A stretch of 64,000 nt of DNA, from contig DATCFY010000011.1 in the NCBI GenBank assembly GCA_036509255.1, forward strand, positions 15,640 through 79,639, given 5' to 3'. Position 1 is the stretch's first letter; the number at the start of each line of letters is the position of its first letter. The stretch is from RYN-230 sp036509255. Lineage in GTDB: Bacteria; Actinomycetota; Actinomycetes; Streptosporangiales; Streptosporangiaceae. The notes under the pieces are model-generated. The model was not told the DNA's origin. It did not search any database and saw nothing but the letters and a program-made list of their open reading frames with translations. Made by a program: the position numbers and the translations under genes. Of this stretch, positions 42,223 to 51,764 are shown one piece after another.

Positions 42223-43935
42223 TCAGTCGGCGGGGTGGGGGAGGGGCTGAGGCGAGGATCCCTGGCCGTCCGCTTGGTCTCGGCCGACCGGGGCGGGGGA
42301 GTCAGCCCGGTCGGCTCCGTTGCGGTCCTTGGGGTGGCCTTCGGGGGTGCGCCGGCGGCGCAGCAGGCTGCCCAGCAAGGCGAGCCCAAGTGCGCCCGCG
42401 GGCGGCAGGGTGACCAGGGCGGGCAGCTGGTAGCGCCAGGAGAACTCGAACAGGTCGGAGGCGAGCAGGACCGCCACGGCCGAGCCGAAGATCAGCAGGC
42501 AGGCCAGCGCGAGGTGGCGCTGGTGGGCGGAGAGGAAACCGCGCCCCCGGGCCGAGGCCAGGCCGTCGGCCAGGGCCAGGATCGCGCCGGCTAGGCCCGC
42601 CAGCGTGGCGAGGGCCAGCAGCGGTCCCGGCGTGTAGCCGCCGTGCAGCTGGTAGCCGCGCAGGAACGCGGCCAGCGGACGGTCCACCGTGGCCCGTCCG
42701 CCCATGGCGGCCGGCAGCGGCCGGACCTGAACCGGGCCGCCGCTGGCGGCGAAGTGCAGGCCCAGCATGATGGTGTGGTCGCGGCTGAGGAAGATGCTCG
42801 TGCCGTAGGTCGGGTAGCTGGTCTGGAACTGCCAGCGGGAGATGGGCGTGTCCCCGGTGCTGGTCACCCGGTGCAGCTCGAACAGCCGGGCCGCGTCGCC
42901 GAGGACGCCCGCGATCACCCGCAGCGGCTGGTGGGTGATGACCCGGTGCTCGAAGTTCCCGATGACCTCGCCGTGGGTGTGGCCTGGCGGGGCCACATAG
43001 GTGTGGTCGGGAGAGGCGGGGTTGTGCACCAGCCCGTCCGGGCCGAGCCGGATCGCCAGCGCTCGTGGCGGGCAGACCGCCCGCTCGTAGGGGGGCAGGT
43101 TCAGTGTCGCGCAGTCCGCGCTCTCCGCCAGCCGCCCGTAGATAGTGCTCCCGGCGGCGGGAGCGAGCGAGAACTGGTGGGCGACCACGTCCTCCCGGAT
43201 CGAGAACCCGGCGATGGGGACGACGAACGCCACGCAGAGCACCACCGCGCCGACCAGCTTGCGCCGCCAGCCCGGCACCACGATCAGCAGGTAGACCAGC
43301 GCGGGGACGATCAGGATCTGGCCGACCTGGGCGACGGGCGCGCTCGCGCCGAGGGCCAGCCCGCCCGCCGCAATCAGCCGGGGGCCCGGCCTCGGCCGCC
43401 AGAGCAGCAGCGCCAGGCCGGCGACGATCAGGGCCTCGAACCAGACGTCCGGCATGATCGTCTGCTCGATCTGCACCTGGTAGGCGTCGAGCAGGATGGG
43501 GGCAGCCGCCAGCGCGGCCAGCCAGCGCGGTGTGCCGCGGCGCAGCAGGAGCAGGTACAGGATCACGGCCATGGCCAGACCGGCGAGGTGCTGGACCACC
43601 GTGACCGTGTTGAGGTCGCCCCCGGCCAGCAGCACCTTGAGGATCACGTTGTAACCGAGCGGATCGTTGCCGGGCCAGGCCCCGAACAGGTACTTCAGGC
43701 TGTCGATGTAGAGCAGGGCGGGCTGGTAGGCGGCCAGCGACAGGGCGCGCAGGACCAGCCCAGCCAGCAGGAGCACCGTGATCAGCCAGTGCCGTCTCGC
43801 GGTGGCGGCCGCGCGGCCCGGGCCGCCCCAGGCACCGGCCGCCTGCCCGGCCGCGTCCGCAGTGGCGCCGTCAGCGGGTCCGTCGCCCCCGGCCGGGCCG
43901 GAGCCCGCGGTGGTTCGCAGTCGCATGACGGTCAT
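42223..43935 (-). CDS. Polytopic membrane protein, GT-C glycosyltransferase-like
   Basis: A 570-residue protein with a disordered Gly/Ala N-terminus (1-45), about ten or more membrane segments and a soluble loop at about 250-400. The segment after the first helix (YIDSLKYLFGAWPGNDPLGYN) recalls the acidic loop of GT-C polyprenyl-linked sugar transferases, and PDVWFEALIVAG is similar to ArnT/PMT relatives. No catalytic residue can be assigned firmly. It stands alone downstream of YdeI-like and upstream of the repeat region. Confidence 0.65.
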   Translation of the reverse strand: MTVMRLRTTAGSGPAGGDGPADGATADAAGQAAGAWGGPGRAAATARRHWLITVLLLAGLVLRALSLAAYQPALLYIDSLKYLFGAWPGNDPLGYNVILKVLLAGGDLNTVTVVQHLAGLAMAVILYLLLLRRGTPRWLAALAAAPILLDAYQVQIEQTIMPDVWFEALIVAGLALLLWRPRPGPRLIAAGGLALGASAPVAQVGQILIVPALVYLLIVVPGWRRKLVGAVVLCVAFVVPIAGFSIREDVVAHQFSLAPAAGSTIYGRLAESADCATLNLPPYERAVCPPRALAIRLGPDGLVHNPASPDHTYVAPPGHTHGEVIGNFEHRVITHQPLRVIAGVLGDAARLFELHRVTSTGDTPISRWQFQTSYPTYGTSIFLSRDHTIMLGLHFAASGGPVQVRPLPAAMGGRATVDRPLAAFLRGYQLHGGYTPGPLLALATLAGLAGAILALADGLASARGRGFLSAHQRHLALACLLIFGSAVAVLLASDLFEFSWRYQLPALVTLPPAGALGLALLGSLLRRRRTPEGHPKDRNGADRADSPAPVGRDQADGQGSSPQPLPHPAD

Positions 43936-44051
43936 CCCGGTAGGTGGGCGGCGCTGACATCGGGCCGCCGGACGGCGCAGACGCCGAGCCGGTGGGTGGC
44001 GCTGACGTAGAAGGCTATCCGAGGTCCCTGAGCTCCGTGCCCAGTCTGTGG

Positions 44052-44630
44052 TCAGGGGTGAATTTTCTTGCCTTCGCTAAGCATTGTCACGAACGTCGCG
44101 ATACGTAGCGCCCGGGTCTCCGGCCGCTTGGCGTCCGCGATGCGGTAGAGGATCGCGTACCGGTTCGCCCGGTCCAGGGAGGCGAAGAACGCGCGGGCCG
44201 TGTCGTCGACCTCCAGGGCGCGGGCCAGGTCCTCCGGGACCGCCGCGGTGGACGGCGGCTCGTAGGCCGCGGCCCAGCGGCCGTCCGCCTGGGCCCGCTC
44301 GACTTCGCGCAGGCCCGTCGGCCTCATCTGGCCGGCCTCGATCAGCTCGGTGGCCTGCTCACGGTTGATCCGGGACCACTTGCTGGCCGCCTTGCGCGGC
44401 GTGAAGCGCTGCAGCCAGTAGTCGTCGTCCAGGCGACCCTTCTGGCCGTCGATCCAGCCGTGGCAGAGCGCCACCCGGAGCGCGTCAGGGTAGGAGACCC
44501 CGGGGGCCCCCGAGCCCTTGCGGGGGATCTTCAGCCACAGGCCGGCCGAGTCCGCGTGATGGCTGGTGAGCCAGCCGTCCCACTCGGCGGGTGACCCGGG
44601 ACACAGCACCGGAAGCCCATCGTCAGGCAT
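44052..44630 (-). CDS. YdeI/OmpD-associated family protein
   Basis: A 192-residue YdeI-family protein with WLKIPRKGSGAPGVSYPDAL, ALCHGWIDGQKGRLDDDYWLQRFTPR and KASKWSRINR-like motifs, and a C-terminal bacteriocin-protection-like helical part. ATG 44630 gives the conserved start; upstream in-frame sequence overlaps the divergent MFS gene. Function is unknown; the family has been linked to peptide or bacteriocin resistance. Confidence 0.85.
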   Translation of the reverse strand: MPDDGLPVLCPGSPAEWDGWLTSHHADSAGLWLKIPRKGSGAPGVSYPDALRVALCHGWIDGQKGRLDDDYWLQRFTPRKAASKWSRINREQATELIEAGQMRPTGLREVERAQADGRWAAAYEPPSTAAVPEDLARALEVDDTARAFFASLDRANRYAILYRIADAKRPETRALRIATFVTMLSEGKKIHP

Positions 44631-44712
44631 AGGGACAGTGAACCACGCGTTCGGATTCGTGAGCGTCAGTTGTATTTTCGCAAGTAACGAACTACTGCCC
44701 CCTGAGGGAGTC

Positions 44713-46155
44713 GTGACAGAGCCAAGCCTCCGCCGCCGGCTACTGATCCTCGCCATCTGCTGCATGAGCCTGGTCATCGTGGGCCTGGACAACACGATCG
44801 TGAACGTCGCGCTGCCGTCCATCCAGCGGGAGCTGCACGCCTCGGTGTCCGGGCTGCAGTGGGTGGTGGACGCCTACACGCTGGTGCTGGCCAGCCTCCT
44901 GCTGCTGTCCGGCTCCACCGCGGACCGGTTCGGGCGGCGCAGCACGTTCCAAGCCGGGCTGGCCACGTTCACGGTCGGATCGCTGCTGTGCAGCCTCGCG
45001 CCCAGCCTGGGCTGGCTGGTGGCCTTCCGGATGCTGCAGGCGGTGGGCGGCTCGATGCTCAACCCGGTGGCGATGTCCATCATCGTGAACACCTTCACCG
45101 ACCGGGCCGAGCGGGCCCGGGCCATCGGTGTCTGGGGCGCGGCGGTCGGGGTCAGCCTGGCCCTGGGCCCGGTGGTCGGCGGCCTGCTGATCGCGTCGGT
45201 GGGCTGGCGGGGGATCTTCTGGGTGAACATCCCGATCGGGGTGGCGGCCATCGTGCTTACGGCGCTGTTCGTGCCCGAGTCCAAGGCGCCGCATCCGCGG
45301 CGGCTGGACCCGGTCGGCCAGGTGCTGGTGATCGTGACGCTGGCCTCGCTGGTCTTCGGGATCATTGAGGGGCCGGCGCACGGCTGGGGTTCCCCGGAGA
45401 TCATCGGCTGCTTCTGCGTGTTCGCGGCGGCCCTCGCCGCATTGCTCGTGTACGAGCCACGGCGCCGCGAACCCCTGCTGGACTTGAGGTTCTTCCGCAG
45501 CGCGCCGTTCTCCGGGGCCACGGTGATCGCGGTCAGCGCGTTCGCTGCGCTGGGCGGGTTCCTCTTCCTCAACACGCTCTACCTGCAGGACGTGCGTGGC
45601 TACTCGGCGCTGCACGCGGGGCTGCTTACCCTGCCGCTGGCTGCGGTGACGGTGATCTTCGCGCCGCTGTCCGGCTGGATGGTCGGCCGCCGCGGCCCGC
45701 GGATCCCGCTGATCGTCGCGGGAATCTGCATGTCCGGGGGCGCCCTGATGCTGACCGGGCTGACCGCGCAGCAGTCCATCGGCTGGCTGCTCGCCTCCTA
45801 CCTGATCTTCGGCATCGGCTTCGGCGTGGTGAACGCCCCGATCACCAACACCGCGGTGTCCGGGATGCCGCGTGCGCAGGCGGGCGTGGCGGCGGCCATC
45901 GCCTCGACCAGCCGGCAGGTGGGCCAGTCGCTCGGGGTGGCGGTCGTGGGCTCCGCGGTGACCTCGATCATGGTCGGCCCGATGCGCACCGGCTTCACCA
46001 CCGCGAGTCACGTGGGCTGGTGGATCATCACCGGCTGCGGGCTGGTCGTGCTGATCGTAGGCCTGGTGAGCAGCGGCCGGTGGGCGCGGCAGACCGCCGC
46101 CCGGACCGCGGACCGGCTGATGTCGGAGGAGGAGTCGCCGGTCCCGGTCGGATGA
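44713..46155 (+). CDS. MFS drug:proton antiporter, DHA2 (14-TM) family
   Basis: A 480-residue transporter with motif C-like GLDNTIVNVALPSIQREL in the first helix region, DRFGRR (motif A) and GAAVGVSLALGPVVGG (antiporter motif C). It has about 14 helices, as in EmrB/QacA exporters. GTG 44713 follows GAGGGAG closely. It is divergent from the YdeI-like gene. The substrate is unknown. Confidence 0.88.
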   Translation: MTEPSLRRRLLILAICCMSLVIVGLDNTIVNVALPSIQRELHASVSGLQWVVDAYTLVLASLLLLSGSTADRFGRRSTFQAGLATFTVGSLLCSLAPSLGWLVAFRMLQAVGGSMLNPVAMSIIVNTFTDRAERARAIGVWGAAVGVSLALGPVVGGLLIASVGWRGIFWVNIPIGVAAIVLTALFVPESKAPHPRRLDPVGQVLVIVTLASLVFGIIEGPAHGWGSPEIIGCFCVFAAALAALLVYEPRRREPLLDLRFFRSAPFSGATVIAVSAFAALGGFLFLNTLYLQDVRGYSALHAGLLTLPLAAVTVIFAPLSGWMVGRRGPRIPLIVAGICMSGGALMLTGLTAQQSIGWLLASYLIFGIGFGVVNAPITNTAVSGMPRAQAGVAAAIASTSRQVGQSLGVAVVGSAVTSIMVGPMRTGFTTASHVGWWIITGCGLVVLIVGLVSSGRWARQTAARTADRLMSEEESPVPVG

Positions 46156-46199
46156 CGGCACCCGGCGGGCCTCAGGGGTGACCCGGGGCGGTGCGGGGC

Positions 46200-46976
46200 T
46201 CAGCGGGGCGGCGGGCTGATCAGGGAGAAGGCTGCGCCCTGGTCGTCGGTGACCACGGCAATCCGGCCGTACGGGGAATCCCGGGGCGGCTGGACCACGT
46301 GGCCCCCGGCCGCGACCGCAGCCGCTGCGGCCGCGTCGGTGTCGGCGGCCCCGAAGTAGGTGCTCCACTGCGCGGGCACGTCAGCGGGCGCGGCGCTGCC
46401 CAGTTCGCCGATCCCGCCGACCTCGGTGCCGTTGCGCTTCAGAGTCGCGTAGCGGTAGCCGTCCCCGCTCAGGTCGCCGTACTCGTAGCCGAACACGGCC
46501 TGGTAGAAGGCCTGGTTCTGGTCGTAGGCTCGGCTGAGGTTCTCGTTCCAGCACAGCGAGCCGGGCTCGTTGGCCAGGCCCACTCCGGTATGGGCCTGGG
46601 CCTGCCAGATGCCGAACACCGCGCCGCCGGGGTCGGCGGCCACCGCCATCCGGCCGACGTCCATCACGTCCATCGGCTCCAGGAGGGTCATGCCCCCGGC
46701 CGCATTGATCTTGCTGACCGTGTCGTCGAGGTCGTCCGAGGCGAGGTAGGTGGTCCACGCGGCCGGCGTCCCGGGCGGCCCCTGCTTCGGGCCGATGCCC
46801 GCCACGGCCCGGTCGTCCTTCAGGCACATGGCGTACCCACCGGCCTCGGGCGGCCCGGGCCGGACGTTCCATCCGAACAGGGCCGTGTAGAAGTCGCTGG
46901 CCCGGCTGATGTCGTCGACCGCGAGGTCGATCCAGCATGGCGTCCCCGCCGGCCAGGCAGTGTCACGAGTGACCAT
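46200..46976 (-). CDS. VOC-family protein with two glyoxalase-like domains
   Basis: A 258-residue protein made of two vicinal oxygen chelate domains (residues about 1-125 and 130-258). Each has a SDFYTALFGW / NQAFYQAVFGY segment and a PxGxxFxxWQ-like end. ATG 46976 is preceded by GGGGGA. It resembles actinobacterial hydroxylase/dioxygenase-like VOC proteins (CFP30B type). Its enzymatic activity is unknown. Confidence 0.88.
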   Translation of the reverse strand: MVTRDTAWPAGTPCWIDLAVDDISRASDFYTALFGWNVRPGPPEAGGYAMCLKDDRAVAGIGPKQGPPGTPAAWTTYLASDDLDDTVSKINAAGGMTLLEPMDVMDVGRMAVAADPGGAVFGIWQAQAHTGVGLANEPGSLCWNENLSRAYDQNQAFYQAVFGYEYGDLSGDGYRYATLKRNGTEVGGIGELGSAAPADVPAQWSTYFGAADTDAAAAAAVAAGGHVVQPPRDSPYGRIAVVTDDQGAAFSLISPPPR

Positions 46977-47117
46977 AATTCCCCCAGTTGGTGTGACCGG
47001 CGCGTCCCCTGCGCCCGGCACCAGGGTCAGCCTAAGAGGGGTCCGGGGTGGCGCGCACCCCGTCCGGCCAGGCCGGGCCGGCCTGGTGACGGACCGGCGC
47101 GATGGTAGACAGGTGCC

Positions 47118-47633
47118 GTGGAGACATGGGATGCGATCAGAGCGCGCAGGAACGTCCGCAGCTACACCAGCCAGCCCATCGACCGGGCTGACCTCGACCG
47201 GATTCTCGAGGCCGGCCGCCGCGCCCCCTCGGCGCGGAACTGGCAGCCGTGGGACTTCGTGGTCGTCACCGGCCGCGACGAGCTGACCGAGCTGGCCCGC
47301 GTGTGGCAGGGGGCCGGGCACGTGGCCCGCTCCGCCGCGACCATCGCGCTGGTCGCGCCGGTCCTCGACGACGAGCACCGACGCGAGGGTCTCCGGTACG
47401 ACCTCGGCCAGGCGACGATCAACATCATGCTCGAGGCGGCCGATCTCGGCATCGGCAGCGGGCACGCGTCCGTGGCCGACCAGGACCTGGGCCGCCGGCT
47501 GCTGGGCTTCCCGGAAGACCGCTTCCTGGCCTACCTGATCGCCCTCGGCTACCCGGAGGGCCGGCCGCTGGCGCCGATCGCGCGGCCCGACCGGCGCCCG
47601 TTCGACGAGGTTGTCCACTGGGGCCGGTGGTAG
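47118..47633 (+). CDS. Nitroreductase-family FMN oxidoreductase
   Basis: A 171-residue nitroreductase-like protein with the FMN phosphate-binding RARRNVRSYTSQPI, the APSARNWQPWDFVVV block and AADLGIGSGHASV. The short length matches single-domain flavin reductases. It starts with GTG. It converges on the SBP56 gene. The physiological substrate is unknown. Confidence 0.9.
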   Translation: METWDAIRARRNVRSYTSQPIDRADLDRILEAGRRAPSARNWQPWDFVVVTGRDELTELARVWQGAGHVARSAATIALVAPVLDDEHRREGLRYDLGQATINIMLEAADLGIGSGHASVADQDLGRRLLGFPEDRFLAYLIALGYPEGRPLAPIARPDRRPFDEVVHWGRW

Positions 47634-47695
47634 GAAGACGGCGGTGAGGGAGGCGCTGGCCGCGCCCCCTTCCACCACGGATCAGGGCGCCCCGG

Positions 47696-49111
47696 TCAGG
47701 ACTCGGACGGGAAGCAGTAAGAGTCGCTGGAGGCGTCGCCGCCCTGCAGCCGCACCTGGTGGGTGCGCCGGCCGCGGAACGCCTCGCCCTCGGGGAAGAA
47801 CCGCTCATCGAAGGCGAGCCCGCCGCCCGGCGTGACGTCCAGCTTGGCCATCCAGGCGCCCACCCCGTCGGGGTAGAACTGGTCGTCCCAGGCGCCGTAC
47901 AGCGAGTTGGTGAAGTAGACGCGCTCACCATCCCGGCTCACCTCGACCATCTGCGGGCCGCCGCTCAGCGGCTGGTCCGGGCGGGCCGGATGGGCCGCCC
48001 GGCCGACAATGCCGCCGATCCGCACCGACCCGGTTTCCACCGGATGCAGCGGGTCGCTCACGTTGTACTGCTTGAGCTCGCCGGCGCCCCAGCACGACAC
48101 GTACAGGAACTGGTCATCGACGGACAGGTTGATGTCCGTGACCAGCGGCGGCACCGCGCCGAAGCCCTGCAGCAGCGGCGGGAGCTGATCGGCGGGAGCG
48201 GGCTCGGCCGGGATGGTGATCACCTTGGTCGCGGTCCATTCGCCGTTCTCCTCGTGCCACATCCAGATCGAGGCCGACAGGTCCTCCACGCTGACCACCA
48301 CGCCGACGAAGCCGTACTTCTTGGTCGGGTCGTGCGCGGGCCGCAGCTCCAGCACCATCTGGTGCTCGTCACCGAGATCCACGGTCTGGGTGAGCGTGCG
48401 GGTCTGCATGTCCCAGAAGTGCAGCCGGTGGCCGTACTTCCGGCCGAGCAGCAGCTCGGGCACGACGCCGTTCTCGATCATGGACGGGGTTCCCCACTCG
48501 GAGGTGATGGCCACGTCGGCCATGACGTGCCACCACACGTCGTAGGCGAAGAACTGGTCGCCGCGGTCGGCTTCCCAGGGCCCGAGCACGTCGAACGTGT
48601 TCTGGTCCAGCAGCGCGATCCCGCCGGGGCCTTCCTCCCCGAAACCACCCAGGCAGGAGACGAACACGGCGCCGGGGCCGCAGTGCACGGTGTGCGGCCG
48701 GGAGTAGCCGGCCAGCTTGCCGACGTCGTCCGCCTCAAGCACCTTCGTGACTGTGGGGGAGCTGGGGTCCGGCTCGGTGTCCAGGATGTGGATCCGGGAG
48801 GAGCGGATGCCCGGGACGACGAGGTAGCGGCGGCCGCCGTGGTCGTGGCCCCCGCCCGGGTGCAGCGCGCTGGAGCAGGCGTTCCACCCGAAGTGGTGCA
48901 GCTCGTCGCCGAGCTGCGGGAGCTCGGTGAAGCCGACCACGGATCCGTACTGATCGGAGTCCGGGTCGACATCCAGTACCGCGATCGCGTCAGGCTGGTC
49001 GGCTGGGCGGGAGAACGTGGCGACGTAGGCGAGTTTCTCGGGCGGCGCCTCGGCCGCGTCCCGCGGCGTGCGGTAGAACGTCGGGTCGTGGTGGTGATGC
49101 TCATCTGCCAT
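47696..49111 (-). CDS. SBP56-family protein, probable methanethiol oxidase
   Basis: A 471-residue selenium-binding protein 56 family beta-propeller with a His-rich start, HHFGWNACSSAL, SRPHTVHCGPGAVFVSCLGG, DVWWHVMADVAITSEWGTPS and the C-terminal THQVRLQGGDASSDSYCF. These His/Cys blocks are the metal (copper) site region of methanethiol oxidase, which converts CH3SH to formaldehyde, H2S and H2O2. It has no twin-arginine signal, so it may be cytosolic here. Its formaldehyde product would suit the mycothiol-dependent dehydrogenase encoded 4 kb away. Confidence 0.88.
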   Translation of the reverse strand: MADEHHHHDPTFYRTPRDAAEAPPEKLAYVATFSRPADQPDAIAVLDVDPDSDQYGSVVGFTELPQLGDELHHFGWNACSSALHPGGGHDHGGRRYLVVPGIRSSRIHILDTEPDPSSPTVTKVLEADDVGKLAGYSRPHTVHCGPGAVFVSCLGGFGEEGPGGIALLDQNTFDVLGPWEADRGDQFFAYDVWWHVMADVAITSEWGTPSMIENGVVPELLLGRKYGHRLHFWDMQTRTLTQTVDLGDEHQMVLELRPAHDPTKKYGFVGVVVSVEDLSASIWMWHEENGEWTATKVITIPAEPAPADQLPPLLQGFGAVPPLVTDINLSVDDQFLYVSCWGAGELKQYNVSDPLHPVETGSVRIGGIVGRAAHPARPDQPLSGGPQMVEVSRDGERVYFTNSLYGAWDDQFYPDGVGAWMAKLDVTPGGGLAFDERFFPEGEAFRGRRTHQVRLQGGDASSDSYCFPSES

Positions 49112-49225
49112 AGCTGAGATCCTTCACGGTTTGTCCTGGGCGCGGCATGCGACCTGGCCAGAATGTAGATCCCGATCAGCTAACTCAAGTATTCAGTTGG
49201 CGGGCAGCGCTGCTGGGCCGCCCGT

Positions 49226-49945
49226 TCAGTACATCAGCCAGAGCCCGCTGATGACCAGGGAACCCAGGGCCACCAGGGCGAACAGGCCCACCCAGACCCC
49301 GCCAGGTACCCCGGTGAGCAGTGCGAGCTGGTCCGCGTCGGACCGGGACGCCCGGCCCCGCCGGCGGGAGCGCTGCAGCTCCAGGACCGGCCGGATACCG
49401 CCGATCAGCAAGAACCAGACCATCGCGTACCCGAACGCCGCCTGCAGCAGGGACGAGCCACGCCAGGTCACCAGGGCCACGGCGGCCGCCACCGTCAGCG
49501 TGGCGAGAATCCCGTAGGCGTTGCGGACCATCAGGGTCAGGGCGGCCACCATCACCAGGCTGAGCAGCAGCGCGGCCACCAGGTGCCCGGTGGCCAGCAG
49601 GGCGGCCGCACCCAGCCCCAGCAGCGGCGGGGCCAGGTACCCGGCCGCGGCGGTGGCCACGATGCCGGGACCCGAGGCGCTCCCGGCGGACACGGTGAGC
49701 CCGGCTGTGCTGCGCTGCACCCGGACGCCGTCCAGACGCCGGCCCACGGCGAGGGCGACCAGCGCATGGCCGCCCTCGTGGGCCATGGTCACCACGGTGC
49801 GGGTCACCGGCCAGGCGCGCCGCCACCCGACCAGGATCAGCGCGGCTACGGCCGTGCCCAGCACCAGCAGCCGGGGCGGCAGCGGCTCGGCGGTGACTGC
49901 CTCGTGCCATAGCTGGGCCAGCGAGGTGGGGTGCACGCTCGCCAT
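49226..49945 (-). CDS. M50-like membrane metallopeptidase
   Basis: A 239-residue membrane protein with the zinc-binding motif HEGGH at residues 56-60, right after the first membrane segment, and about five or six helices. It matches the actinobacterial M50B-like (DUF-type) peptidases. A clear second metal-binding NPxxDG motif was not seen, so proteolytic function is likely but not certain. TTG 49966 is an alternative start. Confidence 0.78.
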   Translation of the reverse strand: MASVHPTSLAQLWHEAVTAEPLPPRLLVLGTAVAALILVGWRRAWPVTRTVVTMAHEGGHALVALAVGRRLDGVRVQRSTAGLTVSAGSASGPGIVATAAAGYLAPPLLGLGAAALLATGHLVAALLLSLVMVAALTLMVRNAYGILATLTVAAAVALVTWRGSSLLQAAFGYAMVWFLLIGGIRPVLELQRSRRRGRASRSDADQLALLTGVPGGVWVGLFALVALGSLVISGLWLMY

Positions 49946-50031
49946 CCTGCCAGGCGCACCGGACAAGCTGGGCCCGGGAAGCCGGCAATTCAGCGCATCC
50001 GCAGCCAGTTCCCAGAATCAGCCGGTCGCGC

Positions 50032-50820
50032 TCAGCGGCGGGACAGGTGGTCGACCTGGGCGACCTCCTCCGGGGTCAGCGAGAACCTGAGCACGTCGAA
50101 GTTGGCCGCGATCCGTTCCGGCCGCGCGGACTTCGGGATCACCGCGATGCCGTGCTCGAGGTGCCAGCGCAGCACCACCTGGGCCGGAGTCACCCCGTGC
50201 GCCGCGGCGATCGCGGTCAGCACCGGGTGACCGAGGTCGGTGCCCTTGAGCGGGCTGTAGCCCTCCAGGGTCACCCCACGCTCGCGGCTCTCCTCGAGGA
50301 TGGCCTCGTCATACTGGGCCGGGCTCCACGGGATCTGGTTGACGGCGGGGCCTTCCCCGGTGGCCCGGATCAGGGTGTCGATCTGCGCAACCGAGTAGTT
50401 GCTCACCCCGACCGCCCGGGCCAGGCCCTGGCTGCGGAGGGCGAGGAACTCGCGCCAGACCGGGGCGAGCGCCCGGGCAGGCGGCGGCCAGTGCACGAGC
50501 CACAAGTCCACGTAGCTGGTGCCGAGGGCGCGCAGGCTGGCGTTCAGCGTCTTGCGTTCCTGGCCCGCCTTCCCCGGGGGGAGCTTGGTGGTGATGAACA
50601 CCTCGCCCCGGTCCAGGCCGCTGTCCCGCAGCGCGTGGCCCACCTCGGCCTCGTTGCCGTACATGGTGGCCGTGTCGAGGTGCCGGTAACCCACCTGCAG
50701 CGCGGTGAGGATGGCCTCGTATCCGGCTGAGCCCCGCAGCCGCCACGTGCCGAAGCCGAGCATCGGCATCCTGACCCCGCCGGGCAGCGTGGCCGAGGGG
50801 ATTTCTGGCGCCTTCGTCAT
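50032..50820 (-). CDS. Aldo/keto reductase
   Basis: A 262-residue NADPH-dependent reductase of the AKR5-like group: LGFGTWRL, the catalytic Asp/Tyr in RHLDTATMYGNEAEVG, Lys in ITTKLPP, the His of LVHWP and the C-terminal NADPH site IPKSARPERIAAN. It is typical of actinobacterial 2,5-diketogluconate reductase-like proteins. The start lies at ATG 50820; ATG 50829 is also possible. Confidence 0.92.
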   Translation of the reverse strand: MTKAPEIPSATLPGGVRMPMLGFGTWRLRGSAGYEAILTALQVGYRHLDTATMYGNEAEVGHALRDSGLDRGEVFITTKLPPGKAGQERKTLNASLRALGTSYVDLWLVHWPPPARALAPVWREFLALRSQGLARAVGVSNYSVAQIDTLIRATGEGPAVNQIPWSPAQYDEAILEESRERGVTLEGYSPLKGTDLGHPVLTAIAAAHGVTPAQVVLRWHLEHGIAVIPKSARPERIAANFDVLRFSLTPEEVAQVDHLSRR

Positions 50821-50864
50821 AGCGAACATTCTCCCCAGTTGAGGACGACCTGACGCGGCGCCCC

Positions 50865-51764
50865 TCAGGTGATCAGGGTTCCGGTCCGGGCGGTGAGGTC
50901 GGCGAACAGCTCGCTCAGCCGCTTGGTCACCGGACCCGGCGGCCCCGGTCCGATGGGCCGCCCGTCCAGCTGGACGACCGGGGTGAGGCCACCCATGGTG
51001 CCGGTCACGAACACCTCGTCGGCCGCATAGAACTGGGTCAGGCTGTAGTCGCCGGCCGTGTGCGGGATACCCGCGTCCGCGGCCAGTTCCAGGACGGTGG
51101 CCCGGGTGATGCCCTCCGGGCAGGCTGCCGTGCTGGGCGTGCCCAGCCGTCCCCCGCTGACCAGGAACAGGTGGGTCGCGTTGGTCTCGGCCACGAAGCC
51201 CCGGCTGTCCAGCATGACCGCGTCGTCCGCGCCGGCCACGTTCGCCTCGATCTTGGCCAGGATCGAGGGGAGCAGGTTGTTGTGGTGGATCTTGGGATCC
51301 AGGACGTCCGGCGCCGGCCGCCGCACGCTCGCGGTGATCAGGGTGATCCCGGACTGGTCGTACACCGGGTCCTTGTGCTCGGCGAGCACGATCAGGGTCG
51401 GCCCGGCCTGGTTGAGCCGGGGATCCATGCCGCTGGTGATCTTCACGCCGCGGGTCAGGGTGAGCCGGATGTGCACGCCGTCGGTCATCGCGTTCGCGTG
51501 CAGGGTGCGGCGGATCTGCTCGGTGATCTCCTCATCCGGCGGGACCCCGGTGAAGGCCAGCGCGGCGGCCGAGCGGCGCAGCCGCGCGAGGTGCTCGCCG
51601 AGCCGGAAGATCCGGCCCTGGTAGAGCCGCAGCCCCTCCCACACCGCGTCGCCGCCCTGCACGGCGGAGTCGAACGGGCTGATCGCGGCCTGGTCACGGT
51701 GCGACAGCACGCCGGCCACGTTGACGATGAGGTCACGGTTGCGCTCATCAAAGCTCTGCAGCAT
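50865..51764 (-). CDS. Class IV aminotransferase (BCAT/D-amino acid transaminase-like)
   Basis: A 299-residue PLP fold-type IV enzyme with the catalytic Lys in LDPKIHHNNLL, Glu in VAETNATHLF and a GTMGGLTPV phosphate-binding loop. These fit branched-chain or D-amino acid transaminases and aminodeoxychorismate lyases. Its first 17 bp overlap the preceding sulfotransferase-like gene. Plant proteins exist in which a P-loop sulfotransferase-like domain is fused to such an aminotransferase, so this gene pair may work together. Confidence 0.88.
   Translation of the reverse strand: MLQSFDERNRDLIVNVAGVLSHRDQAAISPFDSAVQGGDAVWEGLRLYQGRIFRLGEHLARLRRSAAALAFTGVPPDEEITEQIRRTLHANAMTDGVHIRLTLTRGVKITSGMDPRLNQAGPTLIVLAEHKDPVYDQSGITLITASVRRPAPDVLDPKIHHNNLLPSILAKIEANVAGADDAVMLDSRGFVAETNATHLFLVSGGRLGTPSTAACPEGITRATVLELAADAGIPHTAGDYSLTQFYAADEVFVTGTMGGLTPVVQLDGRPIGPGPPGPVTKRLSELFADLTARTGTLIT

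Noticed and set aside
46977..47678. N-terminal extension of the VOC protein
   Set aside because: The longer frame is antisense to the nitroreductase gene and lacks similarity. The ATG at 46976 has a strong ribosome-binding site and starts the conserved domain.
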